Source: Haloferax mucosum ATCC BAA-1512 (lineage in GTDB: Archaea; Halobacteriota; Halobacteria; Halobacteriales; Haloferacaceae). Taken from it: a DNA stretch of 64,000 nt. The notes beneath the pieces were generated by a model. That model searched no databases and was not told the DNA's origin. It saw only the letters and a list, made by a program, of their open reading frames with translations. The stretch lies in the NCBI RefSeq assembly GCF_000337815.1, contig NZ_AOLN01000004.1, forward strand, positions 124,001-188,000, given 5' to 3'. The position numbers were made by a program, and so were the translations under genes. This document shows, piece after piece, positions 9,010 through 17,359 of the stretch; position 1 is the first letter of the stretch, and each line of letters begins with the position of its first letter.

Positions 9010-9657
9010 TCAGGCGTCGCGGGCGGTGGCGACAGCCTCGACGAACGCGCGAGCGTTCTCGGTGAGAACGCCGTAGTCGCCGCGCCCGATGGCGTCGCCG
9101 TCAACCAGTGAACTACCGACACCGACGGCGGTCGCACCGGCGTCGATGAAGGCGCCGACGTTGTCGAGTGAAACGCCGCCGGTCGGCACGGTTGGGATGT
9201 GCCCGAGCGGGCCGTGGAGCGACGCGACGAATTCCGGGCCGAGCGACGACGCGGGGAACACTTTCACCATGTCGGCACCGGCGCTGTACGCGTCAACCGC
9301 TTCCGTCGGCGTGGCGACGCCGACGACGGTTGGGACGCCGTAGCGATTTGCGGTTTCGATGGTCTCGGGGTCGAACGACGGGGTGACCACGAACTCAGCA
9401 CCGGCGAGCATCGCCGCCCGAGTGGTCTCGCCGTCGAGAACTGTTCCGGCACCGACGGCAACCTCGTCGGGTGTGAACGTCGAAGAGACGTCTCGAATCA
9501 TGTCGAGGACGCCCTCGGTGTTCGCCGTGATTTCGACGACCGAGACGCCACCGCGCTGAAGCGCGTCTACGGTCTCGATTGCTGTTTCGGGGTCCGCCCC
9601 GCGAATAATTGCGACGATACCCGTCTCTACGATTCGCTGGGCGACAGTCGTAGCCAT
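9010..9657 (-). CDS. 2-dehydro-3-deoxy-phosphogluconate (KDPG) aldolase, Eda type
   Basis: Class I aldolase of 215 residues splitting KDPG (or KDPGal) into pyruvate and glyceraldehyde 3-phosphate. The Schiff-base lysine is Lys132 in MVKVFPAS, the general base Glu42 is in VEITANTEG, and the phosphate loop is PTGGVSLDN. The length and residue numbers match the bacterial Eda fold, unlike the DapA-like KDG aldolases also found in archaea. An AT-rich GAAAATTAAG about 26-35 bases upstream can serve as TATA. It is divergent from the kinase gene, with which it makes the last two steps of a semi-phosphorylated Entner-Doudoroff branch. Confidence 0.92.
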   Translation of the reverse strand: MATTVAQRIVETGIVAIIRGADPETAIETVDALQRGGVSVVEITANTEGVLDMIRDVSSTFTPDEVAVGAGTVLDGETTRAAMLAGAEFVVTPSFDPETIETANRYGVPTVVGVATPTEAVDAYSAGADMVKVFPASSLGPEFVASLHGPLGHIPTVPTGGVSLDNVGAFIDAGATAVGVGSSLVDGDAIGRGDYGVLTENARAFVEAVATARDA

Positions 9658-9814
9658 TACGTGGTACAGGATGACGGCCCTCTTAATTTTCAGGGTTCAG
9701 TTCCTCTCTGTCCTTGTTCTCCGCCACGACCGCCCCGTAGCAAACATCGTCGAGAACCGAGGAATTATTCCGCGACTCCACGAGGCTCGGGTATGGTAAC
9801 AGCCCCGCTGGAGT

Positions 9815-10780
9815 GTGACCGCTGTGACGACTGACCTCGTGACCTTCGGCGAGACGATGCTCCGTCTGTCGCCGCCCCGTGGGAACCGATTAGAGACCGC
9901 CGAGACGCTCCGATTCAGCACGGCCGGTGCGGAGTCGAACGTCGCAATCGCCGCGAGCAGACTCGGTGCCGACACTGTGTGGCTCTCGAAGCTTCCATCG
10001 ACGGCGCTCGGTCGCCGAGTCGTCACCGACGTTCGTCGCCACGGCGTCACCCCGGAAATCGTCTGGACGGACGCCAACCGTCAGGGCGCGTACTTTCTCG
10101 AACACGGCGGCGACCCGCGGGGAACGTCGGTCATTTACGACCGCCGCGACGCCGCGGTGACGACGGCGACGCCCGACGAACTCCCGACCGAAGCCGTCGA
10201 GGACGCGACGTACTACTACACGAGCGGTATCACGCCGGCGTTGTCGGACCAACTCCGTGAAACGTCTCGCGTCCTACTCGAATTCGCGCACTCAGCGGGC
10301 GTGACGACCGTTTTCGACGTGAACTACCGGTCGAAGCTCTGGACGCCCGACGAGGCGCGAACCGCCCTCGACTCACTGCTCCCGTACATCGACGTGCTCG
10401 TCGTCGCCGAACGAGATGCGCGAACCGTCTTCGGACTCGATGGCTCCGCGTCGTCGATTGCGAGGCAGTTGGACGAGACACACGGCTTCGAGACTGTGCT
10501 TGTGACTCGGGGCGACGACGGTGTCGTCGCGGTAGCCGACGGGACGGTGACCGAACAGGGAGCGTTCGAAACCGAGACGTTCGACCCGATTGGAACCGGT
10601 GACGCCTTCGTCGGCGGCTATCTGGCGTCGCGGATTCGCGGTGACGCACTCGAAGACGCGCTCGAACAAGGTGCGGCGACTGCGGCGCTCAAACGAACGC
10701 TGGACGGTGATTTGGCCGTCGTCACGCAACAGGAGGTAGACCGCGTTCGAGCGCAGTCTGACGGTGGCATTAATCGCTGA
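9815..10780 (+). CDS. PfkB-family sugar kinase, probable 2-keto-3-deoxygluconate kinase
   Basis: Ribokinase-fold kinase, 321 residues from GTG 9815; GTG 9824 (VTTDLVTFGE) is an equally good start and sits better relative to the upstream TATGGTAAC. FGETMLRLSP and the substrate-binding TAGAESNVAIAASRLG resemble KDG kinases. The C-terminal PfkB signature DPIGTGDAFVGGY holds the catalytic Asp263. It would phosphorylate 2-keto-3-deoxy acids made by the dehydratase at 6418 and hand them to the divergent aldolase. Membership of PfkB is certain; KDG specificity rests on sequence resemblance plus context. Confidence 0.9.
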   Translation: MTAVTTDLVTFGETMLRLSPPRGNRLETAETLRFSTAGAESNVAIAASRLGADTVWLSKLPSTALGRRVVTDVRRHGVTPEIVWTDANRQGAYFLEHGGDPRGTSVIYDRRDAAVTTATPDELPTEAVEDATYYYTSGITPALSDQLRETSRVLLEFAHSAGVTTVFDVNYRSKLWTPDEARTALDSLLPYIDVLVVAERDARTVFGLDGSASSIARQLDETHGFETVLVTRGDDGVVAVADGTVTEQGAFETETFDPIGTGDAFVGGYLASRIRGDALEDALEQGAATAALKRTLDGDLAVVTQQEVDRVRAQSDGGINR

Positions 10781-11286
10781 ACGGTCGGAATTCTGGTCGT
10801 CCGGAGTCCGTTTTCTATGGCCGGCTTCGATTCAGTGTCGATGTGGTGTCCCTGTTTAGGCTGTCGGTAAGCCGAGTGGCCATTTACTGGTGCAGTTAAT
10901 TGGGCTGGCCGAACGGGACTTATGCGGTGGTATATTTAAACGAATTGGTGATCCATATCTGATTATTTTCTTGTTAATTCGTTTTTCTATCGTCTGTCTG
11001 TGTTGCCAGATTAGATGTGGATTTGTATTTTTAATACCATACTATATTGTGGAATGTGATGGTCTCTATTCCGTCAAGGAACTCTTTTGATATGGTCCAA
11101 ATTCAAATATTTACGAGTAGTATTTGTAAACACTCCTCCAACCGCGTCACTTTCTTTGATACATTATTGTCGTATCTGTACAATTCTACTGTGCAACCGT
11201 TGATTCTGCTGAGCCGACCGACCAGCTCTCAAACCATGTAAGAATTTGAATAAATTGGTATGCGACGGACCGAGTCCGGTGTGGAA
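10781..11286. other. AT-rich gene-free gap between convergent genes
   Basis: About 500 bases between the kinase and the CARF-like gene. From about 10910 to 11265 the sequence is strikingly AT-rich compared with its GC-rich surroundings (runs such as TATTTAAACG, TATTTTTAATACC, CAAATATTTACG). Short open frames exist but lack haloarchaeal codon bias. No tRNA, terminal repeat or recognisable protein was seen. It could be a relic of foreign DNA or a transcription-termination zone. Confidence 0.6.
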
Positions 11287-12153
11287 TCACGACCGGTCTT
11301 CGATGAGCGTATCTACGGGGTTGTCGAGAATGAACTCGATGTCGTCTCCCGAGTTTCGGGTTCGATCTTCGAGGTCGGCGATGACGGATTCGGCCCGTTG
11401 ACGGAAGGCACGGAGCGTCTGTCTCCCTTCTTCGGTGAGTTCGAGATACTGGCGGGTCCCTCGTCTGTTGATGGCTATGTATCCTTTGTGTTCGAGCGTC
11501 GATGTGACACGGTTGTCGAGGACGTTGTAATCTCCGTTCGTCGGCTTGTACCCCTCGGGGTCGCCATCGACGCGACCGTTCATGAAGTCGAGCCCGTATC
11601 GCGCCGCTTCGGTGATGAGGGTCTTCTTTTTCGCGTGTTTCGACTCCGTGTCGTGCCCTTCGATGAGTGCGAGCGCGGCGACTTGGTCGGGTGTCGGCGA
11701 GTTTATCTGATAGGTCGTCAAGAGCGACGCCTCCTCGAACCCTTCGGTGGCCGGCGTTTCGAGACCGTGCGGCCGGGATTTCGGATCGACGACGTAGGGT
11801 TCGGCGTCGGTGTGTTCGTCCATACACGCCATCGTCGCACCGATTGCCGCCCGCTTCGTTCCGGCGGTCACGTTGACGCGAACGAGGTCGTTCGGGTGCC
11901 AATCGGAAATCGTCGTAATCGCGCCCATCACCTCGTACATGTCGAACAAATCGACGTATTCGACATCGGGCGAACTTCCGACGATGTCGGTGATTCGCTC
12001 GATGACTGTCTCGTGATACGCCGGCCGGTCAACCGTCGGGTCCTCGTGTTCGAGCAGATATACGTGGTCGGGGCGGTCGGCCTCGACTGGACCCACGATG
12101 CGGTCGTGCTCGCGCCAGAGGGGGACGACGTGGACGCGGAGGTGACGTTCCAT
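11287..12153 (-). CDS. CARF-like sensor with winged-helix domain (DUF6293 / HFX_2341-type regulator)
   Basis: A 288-residue cytoplasmic protein. The N-terminal half (about 1-135) is Rossmann-like, with ERHLRVHVVPLWREHDRI and a conserved VNVTAGTKRAAIGA loop near residue 90, matching the G-T-K ligand loop of CARF domains in CRISPR-linked Csa3/Csx proteins. The C-terminal half (about 165-270) is winged-helix, with KHAKKKTLITEA, TSTLEHKGYIAINRRG and YLELTEEGRQTLRAF. This fits the haloarchaeal HFX_2341 family. No CRISPR array or cas gene is in the window, so it is a stand-alone sensor/regulator; its ligand and targets are unknown. Confidence 0.8.
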   Translation of the reverse strand: MERHLRVHVVPLWREHDRIVGPVEADRPDHVYLLEHEDPTVDRPAYHETVIERITDIVGSSPDVEYVDLFDMYEVMGAITTISDWHPNDLVRVNVTAGTKRAAIGATMACMDEHTDAEPYVVDPKSRPHGLETPATEGFEEASLLTTYQINSPTPDQVAALALIEGHDTESKHAKKKTLITEAARYGLDFMNGRVDGDPEGYKPTNGDYNVLDNRVTSTLEHKGYIAINRRGTRQYLELTEEGRQTLRAFRQRAESVIADLEDRTRNSGDDIEFILDNPVDTLIEDRS

Positions 12154-12690
12154 TTGATAACACTACTTTCCTGTCTGGTCGAAAAGTCATTCGATTGTGG
12201 GAGCGCGGATAACTGGCGTCCACGGGAGGTGTCGTCGGGTGGTACTCTCGTCGATACCGGCCCTCCATATCACGGTTCTTATCACATTCATCTTATTCAC
12301 GTAAATCACCATAGTAGACGAGTAATCTCCAATTCATATCCCCGACTACGAATATTTGCCGTTGCCCCATGCGATGGGGGAACGGCCTGAAAGCCGGCCA
12401 TGGCGGCGCGATGGGGTGCCTCTCGACTCGCGCCGGCTCGGCCGGGACGCCGCCGGACTGTCTCGCCACAGTTCGCTGTGGGGTTCGGTGATGACGACGC
12501 GGTGTCGTCACGTCCGTCGGCGTTTGCCCTCCCCAACAGTGGTCCCTCTCTTCGGCCCTCCCCTTCGGACCTCCTGAGTACCGGTCCGTTTCGGTCCGCC
12601 ACTGGTCCTCCTGACCATCGGTCCTCCCCCCTTCCTTCACCTCGGTCCTCCGACCACTGTTCTCTGCTTCTGTCTCTGCGACACGAATTG
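12154..12690. other. Gene-free region with GC-rich, hairpin-rich core
   Basis: This divergent gap upstream of both the CARF-like gene and thrS is long. Up to about 12360 it is AT-rich and may hold promoters (CGAATATTTG at 12350). From 12365 to about 12640 it is GC-rich with self-complementary blocks: CCCCATGCGATGGGG at 12365, GGCCTGAAAGCCGGCC at 12384 and GACGACGCGGTGTCGTC at 12493. A pyrimidine-rich tract with repeated GGTCC/CCTCC follows (12540-12650). No convincing protein is seen. It may encode a structured RNA; I could not match it to RNase P RNA or SRP RNA. Confidence 0.45.
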
Positions 12691-12698
12691 TTATATAT
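12691..12698 (+). promoter_or_regulatory. TATA box for the thrS transcript
   Basis: TTATATAT, the best TATA element upstream of thrS. Its centre is about 28 bases before an ATG at 12722, not before the thrS start at 12828. The transcript should therefore begin at the short leader frame and carry about 106 bases before thrS, which is uncommon in haloarchaea. Confidence 0.7.
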
Positions 12699-12720
12699 CC
12701 TCGACAGATTATGTGATACT

Positions 12721-12827
12721 AATGACGGTAGGTGGCCGTTTTACACGGCGGGCGTTCGCCTTCTAACCATTCAGCTACTGTCATTGCCCGATTTGCTCTC
12801 GCTCCGACGCTGAGAGAGGTATCTCTA
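12721..12827 (+). promoter_or_regulatory. Structured thrS leader with possible Shine-Dalgarno switch
   Basis: AATGACGGTAG (12721-12731) pairs with CTACTGTCATT (12775-12785): eleven pairs, one a G-U. Nearer thrS, GAGAG (12812-12816) can pair either upstream with CTCTC (12796-12800) or, shifted by one base, as AGAGA (12813-12817) with TCTCT (12822-12826) around a GGTA loop. The two pairings exclude each other. GAGGT (12816-12820), complementary to the 16S anti-Shine-Dalgarno, lies inside this switch, seven bases before the thrS ATG. The pairings are read directly from sequence; a regulatory function is inferred. Confidence 0.55.
12722..12766 (+). CDS. Putative leader peptide of thrS (14 residues)
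   Basis: An ATG positioned where the TATA box would place the transcription start opens a frame reading [14 protein letters not shown] then stop. It has Thr at positions 2 (ACG) and 8 (ACA). Its first codons form the 5' arm of the 11-pair stem described at 12721-12785, so leaderless translation would open that stem. Two Thr in fourteen residues is modest enrichment. Leaderless initiation exactly at the predicted start site is the stronger argument. There is no experimental support in hand. Confidence 0.4.
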   Translation: MTVGGRFTRRAFAF

Positions 12828-14774
12828 ATGTCACAGCAACATCCCCACGACGTAGTGGTAACGCTCCCAGATGGTTCCGAACTCGACGTTGCCCGCGGGA
12901 CCACCGTCGAGGAAGTCGCCTATCGAATCGGCGAGGGTCTCGGCCGCGACACGGTCGCCGGTCTCGTGGACAACGAACTCGTCGCCGCCGAAACGCCGAT
13001 TCTCGAAGATTGCGCTATCGAAATCGTCACCGAGCGCTCCGATTCGTATCTCGACGTCCTGCGCCACTCGGCCGCTCACGTCTTCGCCCAAGCGCTCCAA
13101 CGACTCCACCCCGAAGTGAAGCTGGCTATCGGTCCGGCGACCGACGACGGCTTCTACTACGATGTCGCCGGCGTGGACCTCCACGAAGACGACCTCGACG
13201 AAATTCAGGCCGAAGCCGAGGCTATCATCGACGCCGACTACGATATCGAACGCGTCGAATGCGACCGCGGGGAGGCACTCGAATACTACGCCGACAACCC
13301 GTTCAAGTACGATATTCTCGAAACCGAAGCGGCGGGCGACGACCCGGTTCGCTTCTATCAACAGGGGGAGTTCCGCGACCTCTGTGCGGGTCCGCACGTC
13401 TCTTCGACCGGACGCATCGGCGGGTTCGAACTGCTCAACATCTCCGCGGCGTACTGGCGCGGCGACGAAGCAAACGAGACGCTCACGCGCGTCTACGGAA
13501 CGGCCTTCGGAAGCGAACGCGAACTGGAGGAGTACCTCGAAATGCGCGCCGAAGCGGAATCGCGCGACCACCGAAAACTCGCCCGTGAACTTGACTTGTT
13601 CAGTATTCCGTCTCACTCGCCGGGGTGTGCCCATTATCACCCCAACGGGATGGCGATTCGGCGCGAACTCGAAACCTACGTCCGCGAGGTGAACGACGAA
13701 CTCGGGTACGAAGAGGTGCGGACGCCCGAATTGAACAAGGCGGACCTCTGGAAGCGGTCGGGTCATTACGAGAACTTCCGAGAGAACGGCGAGATGTTCG
13801 CGTGGACGCAGGACGACACCGAATACGGTCTCAAGCCGATGAACTGCGCGAACCACAGCCACATCTACGACACCTCGATGCGCTCGTATCGAGACCTGCC
13901 GATTCGGTTTAGCGAGTTCGGAAACGTCTACCGTAACGAACAATCGGGCGAACTCTCTGGACTCCTTCGCCTGCGCGGCCTGACCCAAGACGACGGCCAC
14001 GCCTACGTCCGCCCCGACCAGATTCACGAAGAGATTCTGAACATCCTCCACGCTATCGAGGACATCTACGACCACTTCGGTCTGGAAGTTCTCTACAAAC
14101 TGGAGACGCGCGGTGAAAACGCCATCGGCGGTGAAGAGCTCTGGCAACAGGCGACGGACGCGCTTCGTGACGCGCTCGGCGCGAAGAACCTCGACTTCGA
14201 CGTCGAAGCCGGCGAAGCCGCCTTTTACGGCCCGAAAATCGGAATCGACGCCCGCGACGCGCTCGGACGCGAGTGGACCATCGGAACCGTACAAGTCGAT
14301 TTCAACATCCCACGTCGTCTCGAACTGACCTACGTCGGCGAGGACAACGAAGAGCACTATCCGGTGATGATTCATCGCGCGCTCCTCGGCTCGTTCGAGC
14401 GGTTCATGGGCGTCATCATCGAGCACTTCGACGGCAAGTTCCCGACGTGGCTCGCCCCCGAGCAGATTCGAGTGCTCCCAATCTCTGACGACAACCTCGG
14501 ATACGCCCACGAAGTCGCCGCCGAACTCGGTGACGCCCGCGTCGAAGTCGAAGCCCGCTCGTGGACCATCGGAAAGAAAATCCAGACGGCTCACGAAGAC
14601 CGCGTTCCCTACATGCTCATCGTCGGCGACGACGAGGAGGAAGCCGGAACCATCTCCGTCCGCGACCGAGCCGAACGCGAGGCCAACAACGTCGAGCGCG
14701 ACGACTTCCGAGAACACGTCGAACGCGAAATCGAGCAAAAGCACCTCGAACCGACGTTCCTCGCGGGCAGATAG
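12828..14774 (+). CDS. thrS: Threonyl-tRNA synthetase, bacterial-type architecture
   Basis: Class II synthetase of 648 residues charging tRNA-Thr. Domains in order: TGS domain (1-65, [20 protein letters not shown]), an editing N2 domain with HSAAH and a [10 protein letters not shown] zinc-type motif, the catalytic core with [20 protein letters not shown] (zinc Cys and His), [20 protein letters not shown] (motif 2) and [19 protein letters not shown] (motif 3), and a C-terminal anticodon-binding domain. Having TGS and bacterial N2 editing domains marks it as bacterial-type, unlike archaeal ThrRS with the DTD-like editing domain. ATG 12828 is chosen because GAGGT lies seven bases upstream and the TGS domain begins there; an in-frame ATG at 12732 overlaps the leader. 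Confidence 0.97.
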   Translation: MSQQHPHDVVVTLPDGSELDVARGTTVEEVAYRIGEGLGRDTVAGLVDNELVAAETPILEDCAIEIVTERSDSYLDVLRHSAAHVFAQALQRLHPEVKLAIGPATDDGFYYDVAGVDLHEDDLDEIQAEAEAIIDADYDIERVECDRGEALEYYADNPFKYDILETEAAGDDPVRFYQQGEFRDLCAGPHVSSTGRIGGFELLNISAAYWRGDEANETLTRVYGTAFGSERELEEYLEMRAEAESRDHRKLARELDLFSIPSHSPGCAHYHPNGMAIRRELETYVREVNDELGYEEVRTPELNKADLWKRSGHYENFRENGEMFAWTQDDTEYGLKPMNCANHSHIYDTSMRSYRDLPIRFSEFGNVYRNEQSGELSGLLRLRGLTQDDGHAYVRPDQIHEEILNILHAIEDIYDHFGLEVLYKLETRGENAIGGEELWQQATDALRDALGAKNLDFDVEAGEAAFYGPKIGIDARDALGREWTIGTVQVDFNIPRRLELTYVGEDNEEHYPVMIHRALLGSFERFMGVIIEHFDGKFPTWLAPEQIRVLPISDDNLGYAHEVAAELGDARVEVEARSWTIGKKIQTAHEDRVPYMLIVGDDEEEAGTISVRDRAEREANNVERDDFREHVEREIEQKHLEPTFLAGR

Positions 14775-14914
14775 CGACGGCGGTTGCCAGACGAAACTTT
14801 TCTACTGATATGTAGATAAACCGCCCGACTACTCGGTGACTCACTCTTCTCGGTTCGTTTTTCTTGGAACGACTGCCTGCATTTCGTTCGTCCCTCACTC
14901 GGTCCCGCGTCCGT

Positions 14915-15688
14915 TCACTCCTCGCTACGACCGTCCTCGTCGCGCGCAAAATACGACTGCATGACCGCCTCTGACCGTCGCTCGCGCGCCTTCCGTTCTT
15001 CGTGGGAAATCTCCTCGACGCCCGGTGGGACCGTCCGGTTCCACGATTCGTAGTATCCCTCTGGGACGACCCAATCGTTGTAGAACTCCGGTCTTTCGGC
15101 TTCGATTATCGTCCTCGCAGTGCGAGCGCCCGCTCCGGCGTTGACGATTGCTTGGTGTGGTTCCCGTGCGATACGGCCTGCCGCGTACAGTCCAGTGACG
15201 GTCGTCCGCCCGGCGTCGTCAGAGCACAACACCTCGATGTCGCCGTGGTCTTCGACAGTTGTCTCGACGTCGAAGCCTTCGAGATACTCGATGCGCGACC
15301 ACGACGTGATCAGCACGATATCCGTCCGAATCGTCGTGTCTTCCACTTCGACTGCGAATCGGGTGTCGTCGCCCGGGGAGACTGCCGTCACTGGCTTCTG
15401 GAGTCGGTCACATCCGCTCGTCGCGGTGTGATCCCGCATCATCGTCCGAAACACCGACGGGTTGACGCCGGCGGGGAACCCGAGATAGTTTTCGAGGTGC
15501 GCGCACTTTCTGAGTGTCGAGCGGCCGTCTTCGACGATGAGCGTCTCTAACTCCGCCCGTGCGGTGAAGACGCCGGCAGACGAGCCTGCTGGCCCGCCTC
15601 CGATGATGAGAACATCGTACCCGGGTTGGGCGTCGGACAATTCGATGGTCTGTTCTTCGGCCGTGGGTCGTGGGTCTGGGTACTCCAT
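14915..15688 (-). CDS. FAD-dependent pyridine nucleotide-disulfide oxidoreductase-like protein
   Basis: A 257-residue flavoprotein related to thioredoxin reductases. The FAD fingerprint YDVLIIGGGPAGSSAGV follows a short N-terminal tail, and TGLYAAGRIAREPHQAIVNA is the second FAD contact. The redox CxxC of true thioredoxin reductases is absent; only CAHLENYLGFPAG appears, and the protein is shorter than the usual 310-330 residues. It is therefore not a disulfide reductase of the standard kind. An ATG 42 bases upstream would add 14 residues; ATG 15688 is preferred. It is convergent with thrS. The substrate is unknown. Confidence 0.82.
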   Translation of the reverse strand: MEYPDPRPTAEEQTIELSDAQPGYDVLIIGGGPAGSSAGVFTARAELETLIVEDGRSTLRKCAHLENYLGFPAGVNPSVFRTMMRDHTATSGCDRLQKPVTAVSPGDDTRFAVEVEDTTIRTDIVLITSWSRIEYLEGFDVETTVEDHGDIEVLCSDDAGRTTVTGLYAAGRIAREPHQAIVNAGAGARTARTIIEAERPEFYNDWVVPEGYYESWNRTVPPGVEEISHEERKARERRSEAVMQSYFARDEDGRSEE

Positions 15689-15760
15689 CTGATACGTAGG
15701 GTGAACGGCTGTCTTCCGTGCTGTTCGCAATTTCTCGGCGAATCGACTGCTGTGACGTCG

Positions 15761-16660
15761 TTATATGTTCCTGCACACTCCCGAATCGGGGAGTCCGACC
15801 GTTTCGTTCGGATACAACGTTTTGGCGGTCAGTTCGCCACCGTTCGTGACGAGAATACTGAGCGCCCACCACGAGGGTTTGTTGGGGTCGGAAAGCGACC
15901 ACTCGTATTCGAGTCGTTTCTCGCTATCGAGCGAGACCGAAAGCGTGTACTCACCCGGTGTCTCGGTGACGCGTGTCTGTGCAGTCAGCGGCAACGAGGT
16001 TTGGTACTCGCGGTCGAGAACTGTTGCCCCACCGTCGTCGGTGACGGTCACATCGACCGTGTGGCCCCCTTCCTCTGGGTGGTCGTAGTCCGGTTCCGTA
16101 TCGAAATCGTATATCTGGAACCGCGCTGTGGGGGTGTTTCCGGCCTCTTTCTCGGATTGTTCGACGCCGGGCCGCGAACACTGATAGTAGTTGAACGGGA
16201 TTCGTCGGTGCGTGTCCGACCCGACGAAGTGGGCGATTGCCGATGCGTTCCGACTCGCACCGGAATTAGACCCATTGCGGTCGTAATATTCCGCCGAGCC
16301 AGTGCAGGACGACAGCAGATAGTACCCGCGGTCGGTGGTGTGTACGACGACGGCTTGCGCCGATTCGACGTCGATAGCTGTCGCCGCCCCGTTGCTTCCG
16401 AACCCGTGGACGAGTTCATTATACACGTACTGCTGTTCGTATCGCTCGACGAACGAGCGCGCGGCTTCGCGGTCCGAGACGCTGGCGGCGCTCGGCGTCG
16501 GGAGCGGTTCCGTCTCGGTGAAGACTGTCACGTTCGCTGGCGGTGTCGGTTCAGTCGTCCGTGTCCGCGTCGGTTCTTCCGCTGACTCGCGCTTGCCGAG
16601 ACACCCGGTCAGCATACTCACGCCGCCTGCGACGCCTGCGAGGATATCGCGCCGTTTCAT
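15761..16660 (-). CDS. Secreted lipoprotein of unknown function
   Basis: A 299-residue protein with a signal MKRRDILAGVAGGVSMLTGC, where Cys20 sits in a lipobox (LTGC). A Thr/Pro/Glu-rich linker follows (about 25-52). The mature part has a mixed alpha/beta region (SFVERYEQQYVYNELV), then a beta-rich domain from about 190 (HTVDVTVTDDGGATVL, EYTLSVSLDSEKRLEYEW). I recognise no enzyme motif. It is an exported, membrane-anchored surface protein in the same orientation as the flavoprotein gene, separated by 72 bases. Confidence 0.8.
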   Translation of the reverse strand: MKRRDILAGVAGGVSMLTGCLGKRESAEEPTRTRTTEPTPPANVTVFTETEPLPTPSAASVSDREAARSFVERYEQQYVYNELVHGFGSNGAATAIDVESAQAVVVHTTDRGYYLLSSCTGSAEYYDRNGSNSGASRNASAIAHFVGSDTHRRIPFNYYQCSRPGVEQSEKEAGNTPTARFQIYDFDTEPDYDHPEEGGHTVDVTVTDDGGATVLDREYQTSLPLTAQTRVTETPGEYTLSVSLDSEKRLEYEWSLSDPNKPSWWALSILVTNGGELTAKTLYPNETVGLPDSGVCRNI

Positions 16661-16890
16661 CGCTGTTCACCGCGACGGTGTCTGTGTTTGGCTCTGGACC
16701 ATCGAGCGGGCATAGATGTCGTCTAGTCGTTCGGTGGGTTATTCATATTCCACGATTTTATAGCATGTCTGATACGAAGAGAGCTAAGACAGCACCGCGA
16801 CCACGACTCGGGCGCGGAATATGCTCCTCGTTTTTCACTCTCTATCGAACAATACCAACCTATATCACCGATGAATTTCGTGTGTGACGT

Positions 16891-17208
16891 ATGACCGTCA
16901 CTGCGATGTTGAGCGTCTGTCCACTCGACGACCCGAGTGTCGATTTCGAAGCGGAAATCGCCAAGGCGATCGACGCGCTGGAGTCGTTCGACGTTCGATA
17001 CGAGACACACCCCATGGAGACGACAATCGAAGGCGAGGACCTCGACGAGGTTTTCGCGGCGGCACAGGCGGCGACGGAGGCCCTCGACGCGAATCGAACG
17101 CTGACGAATCTAAAAATCGACCACTTCCGCGACCAAACACTCGCTGTCGAAACGAAAGTCGAGATGGTCGAAGAACACCTCGGACGGGACGCGCGCGGCG
17201 GACAATAA
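16891..17208 (+). CDS. MTH1187-family thiamine-binding-like protein
   Basis: A small 105-residue ferredoxin-fold protein. The start TVTAMLSVCPLDDPS and the pattern IDALESFDVRYETHPMETTIEGE match the MTH1187/YkoF-like family (formerly DUF77), whose members bind thiamine or related ligands as dimers or tetramers. It is divergent from the lipoprotein gene, with a 230-base promoter region between. No thiamine genes are adjacent, so a carrier or sensor role is only suggested by family. Confidence 0.85.
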   Translation: MTVTAMLSVCPLDDPSVDFEAEIAKAIDALESFDVRYETHPMETTIEGEDLDEVFAAAQAATEALDANRTLTNLKIDHFRDQTLAVETKVEMVEEHLGRDARGGQ

Positions 17209-17359
17209 TCGGTCCGCAATCGATTCTCAACCGAATTCTCCGTGTCGTGCCTGCGTTCACATTCTCATTCTGGTTATCGGCGTCCTCGTCTCGTTTCTCG
17301 CCTCTTGTACTGTCTCGTCTCCTCTCGTTTGCGTTCGCTGGCGCACGAGTGTGACAGCA

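Noticed and set aside
10890-11241. Short frames in the AT-rich gap (66 and 64 codons)
   Set aside because: Amino-acid content is hydrophobic and Cys/Ile-rich, as expected from AT-rich non-coding DNA, with no promoter alignment.
11287-12153. A CRISPR-Cas locus around the CARF-like protein
   Set aside because: No repeat array and no cas genes are present anywhere in the window; the protein family is also found alone.
12365-12640. RNase P RNA or SRP RNA gene upstream of thrS
   Set aside because: The GC-rich hairpins suggested it, but I could not find the conserved core motifs of either RNA.
12831-14744. A 637-codon minus-strand frame opposite thrS
   Set aside because: It is the antisense shadow of a clear threonyl-tRNA synthetase; composition is that of reversed acidic codons.
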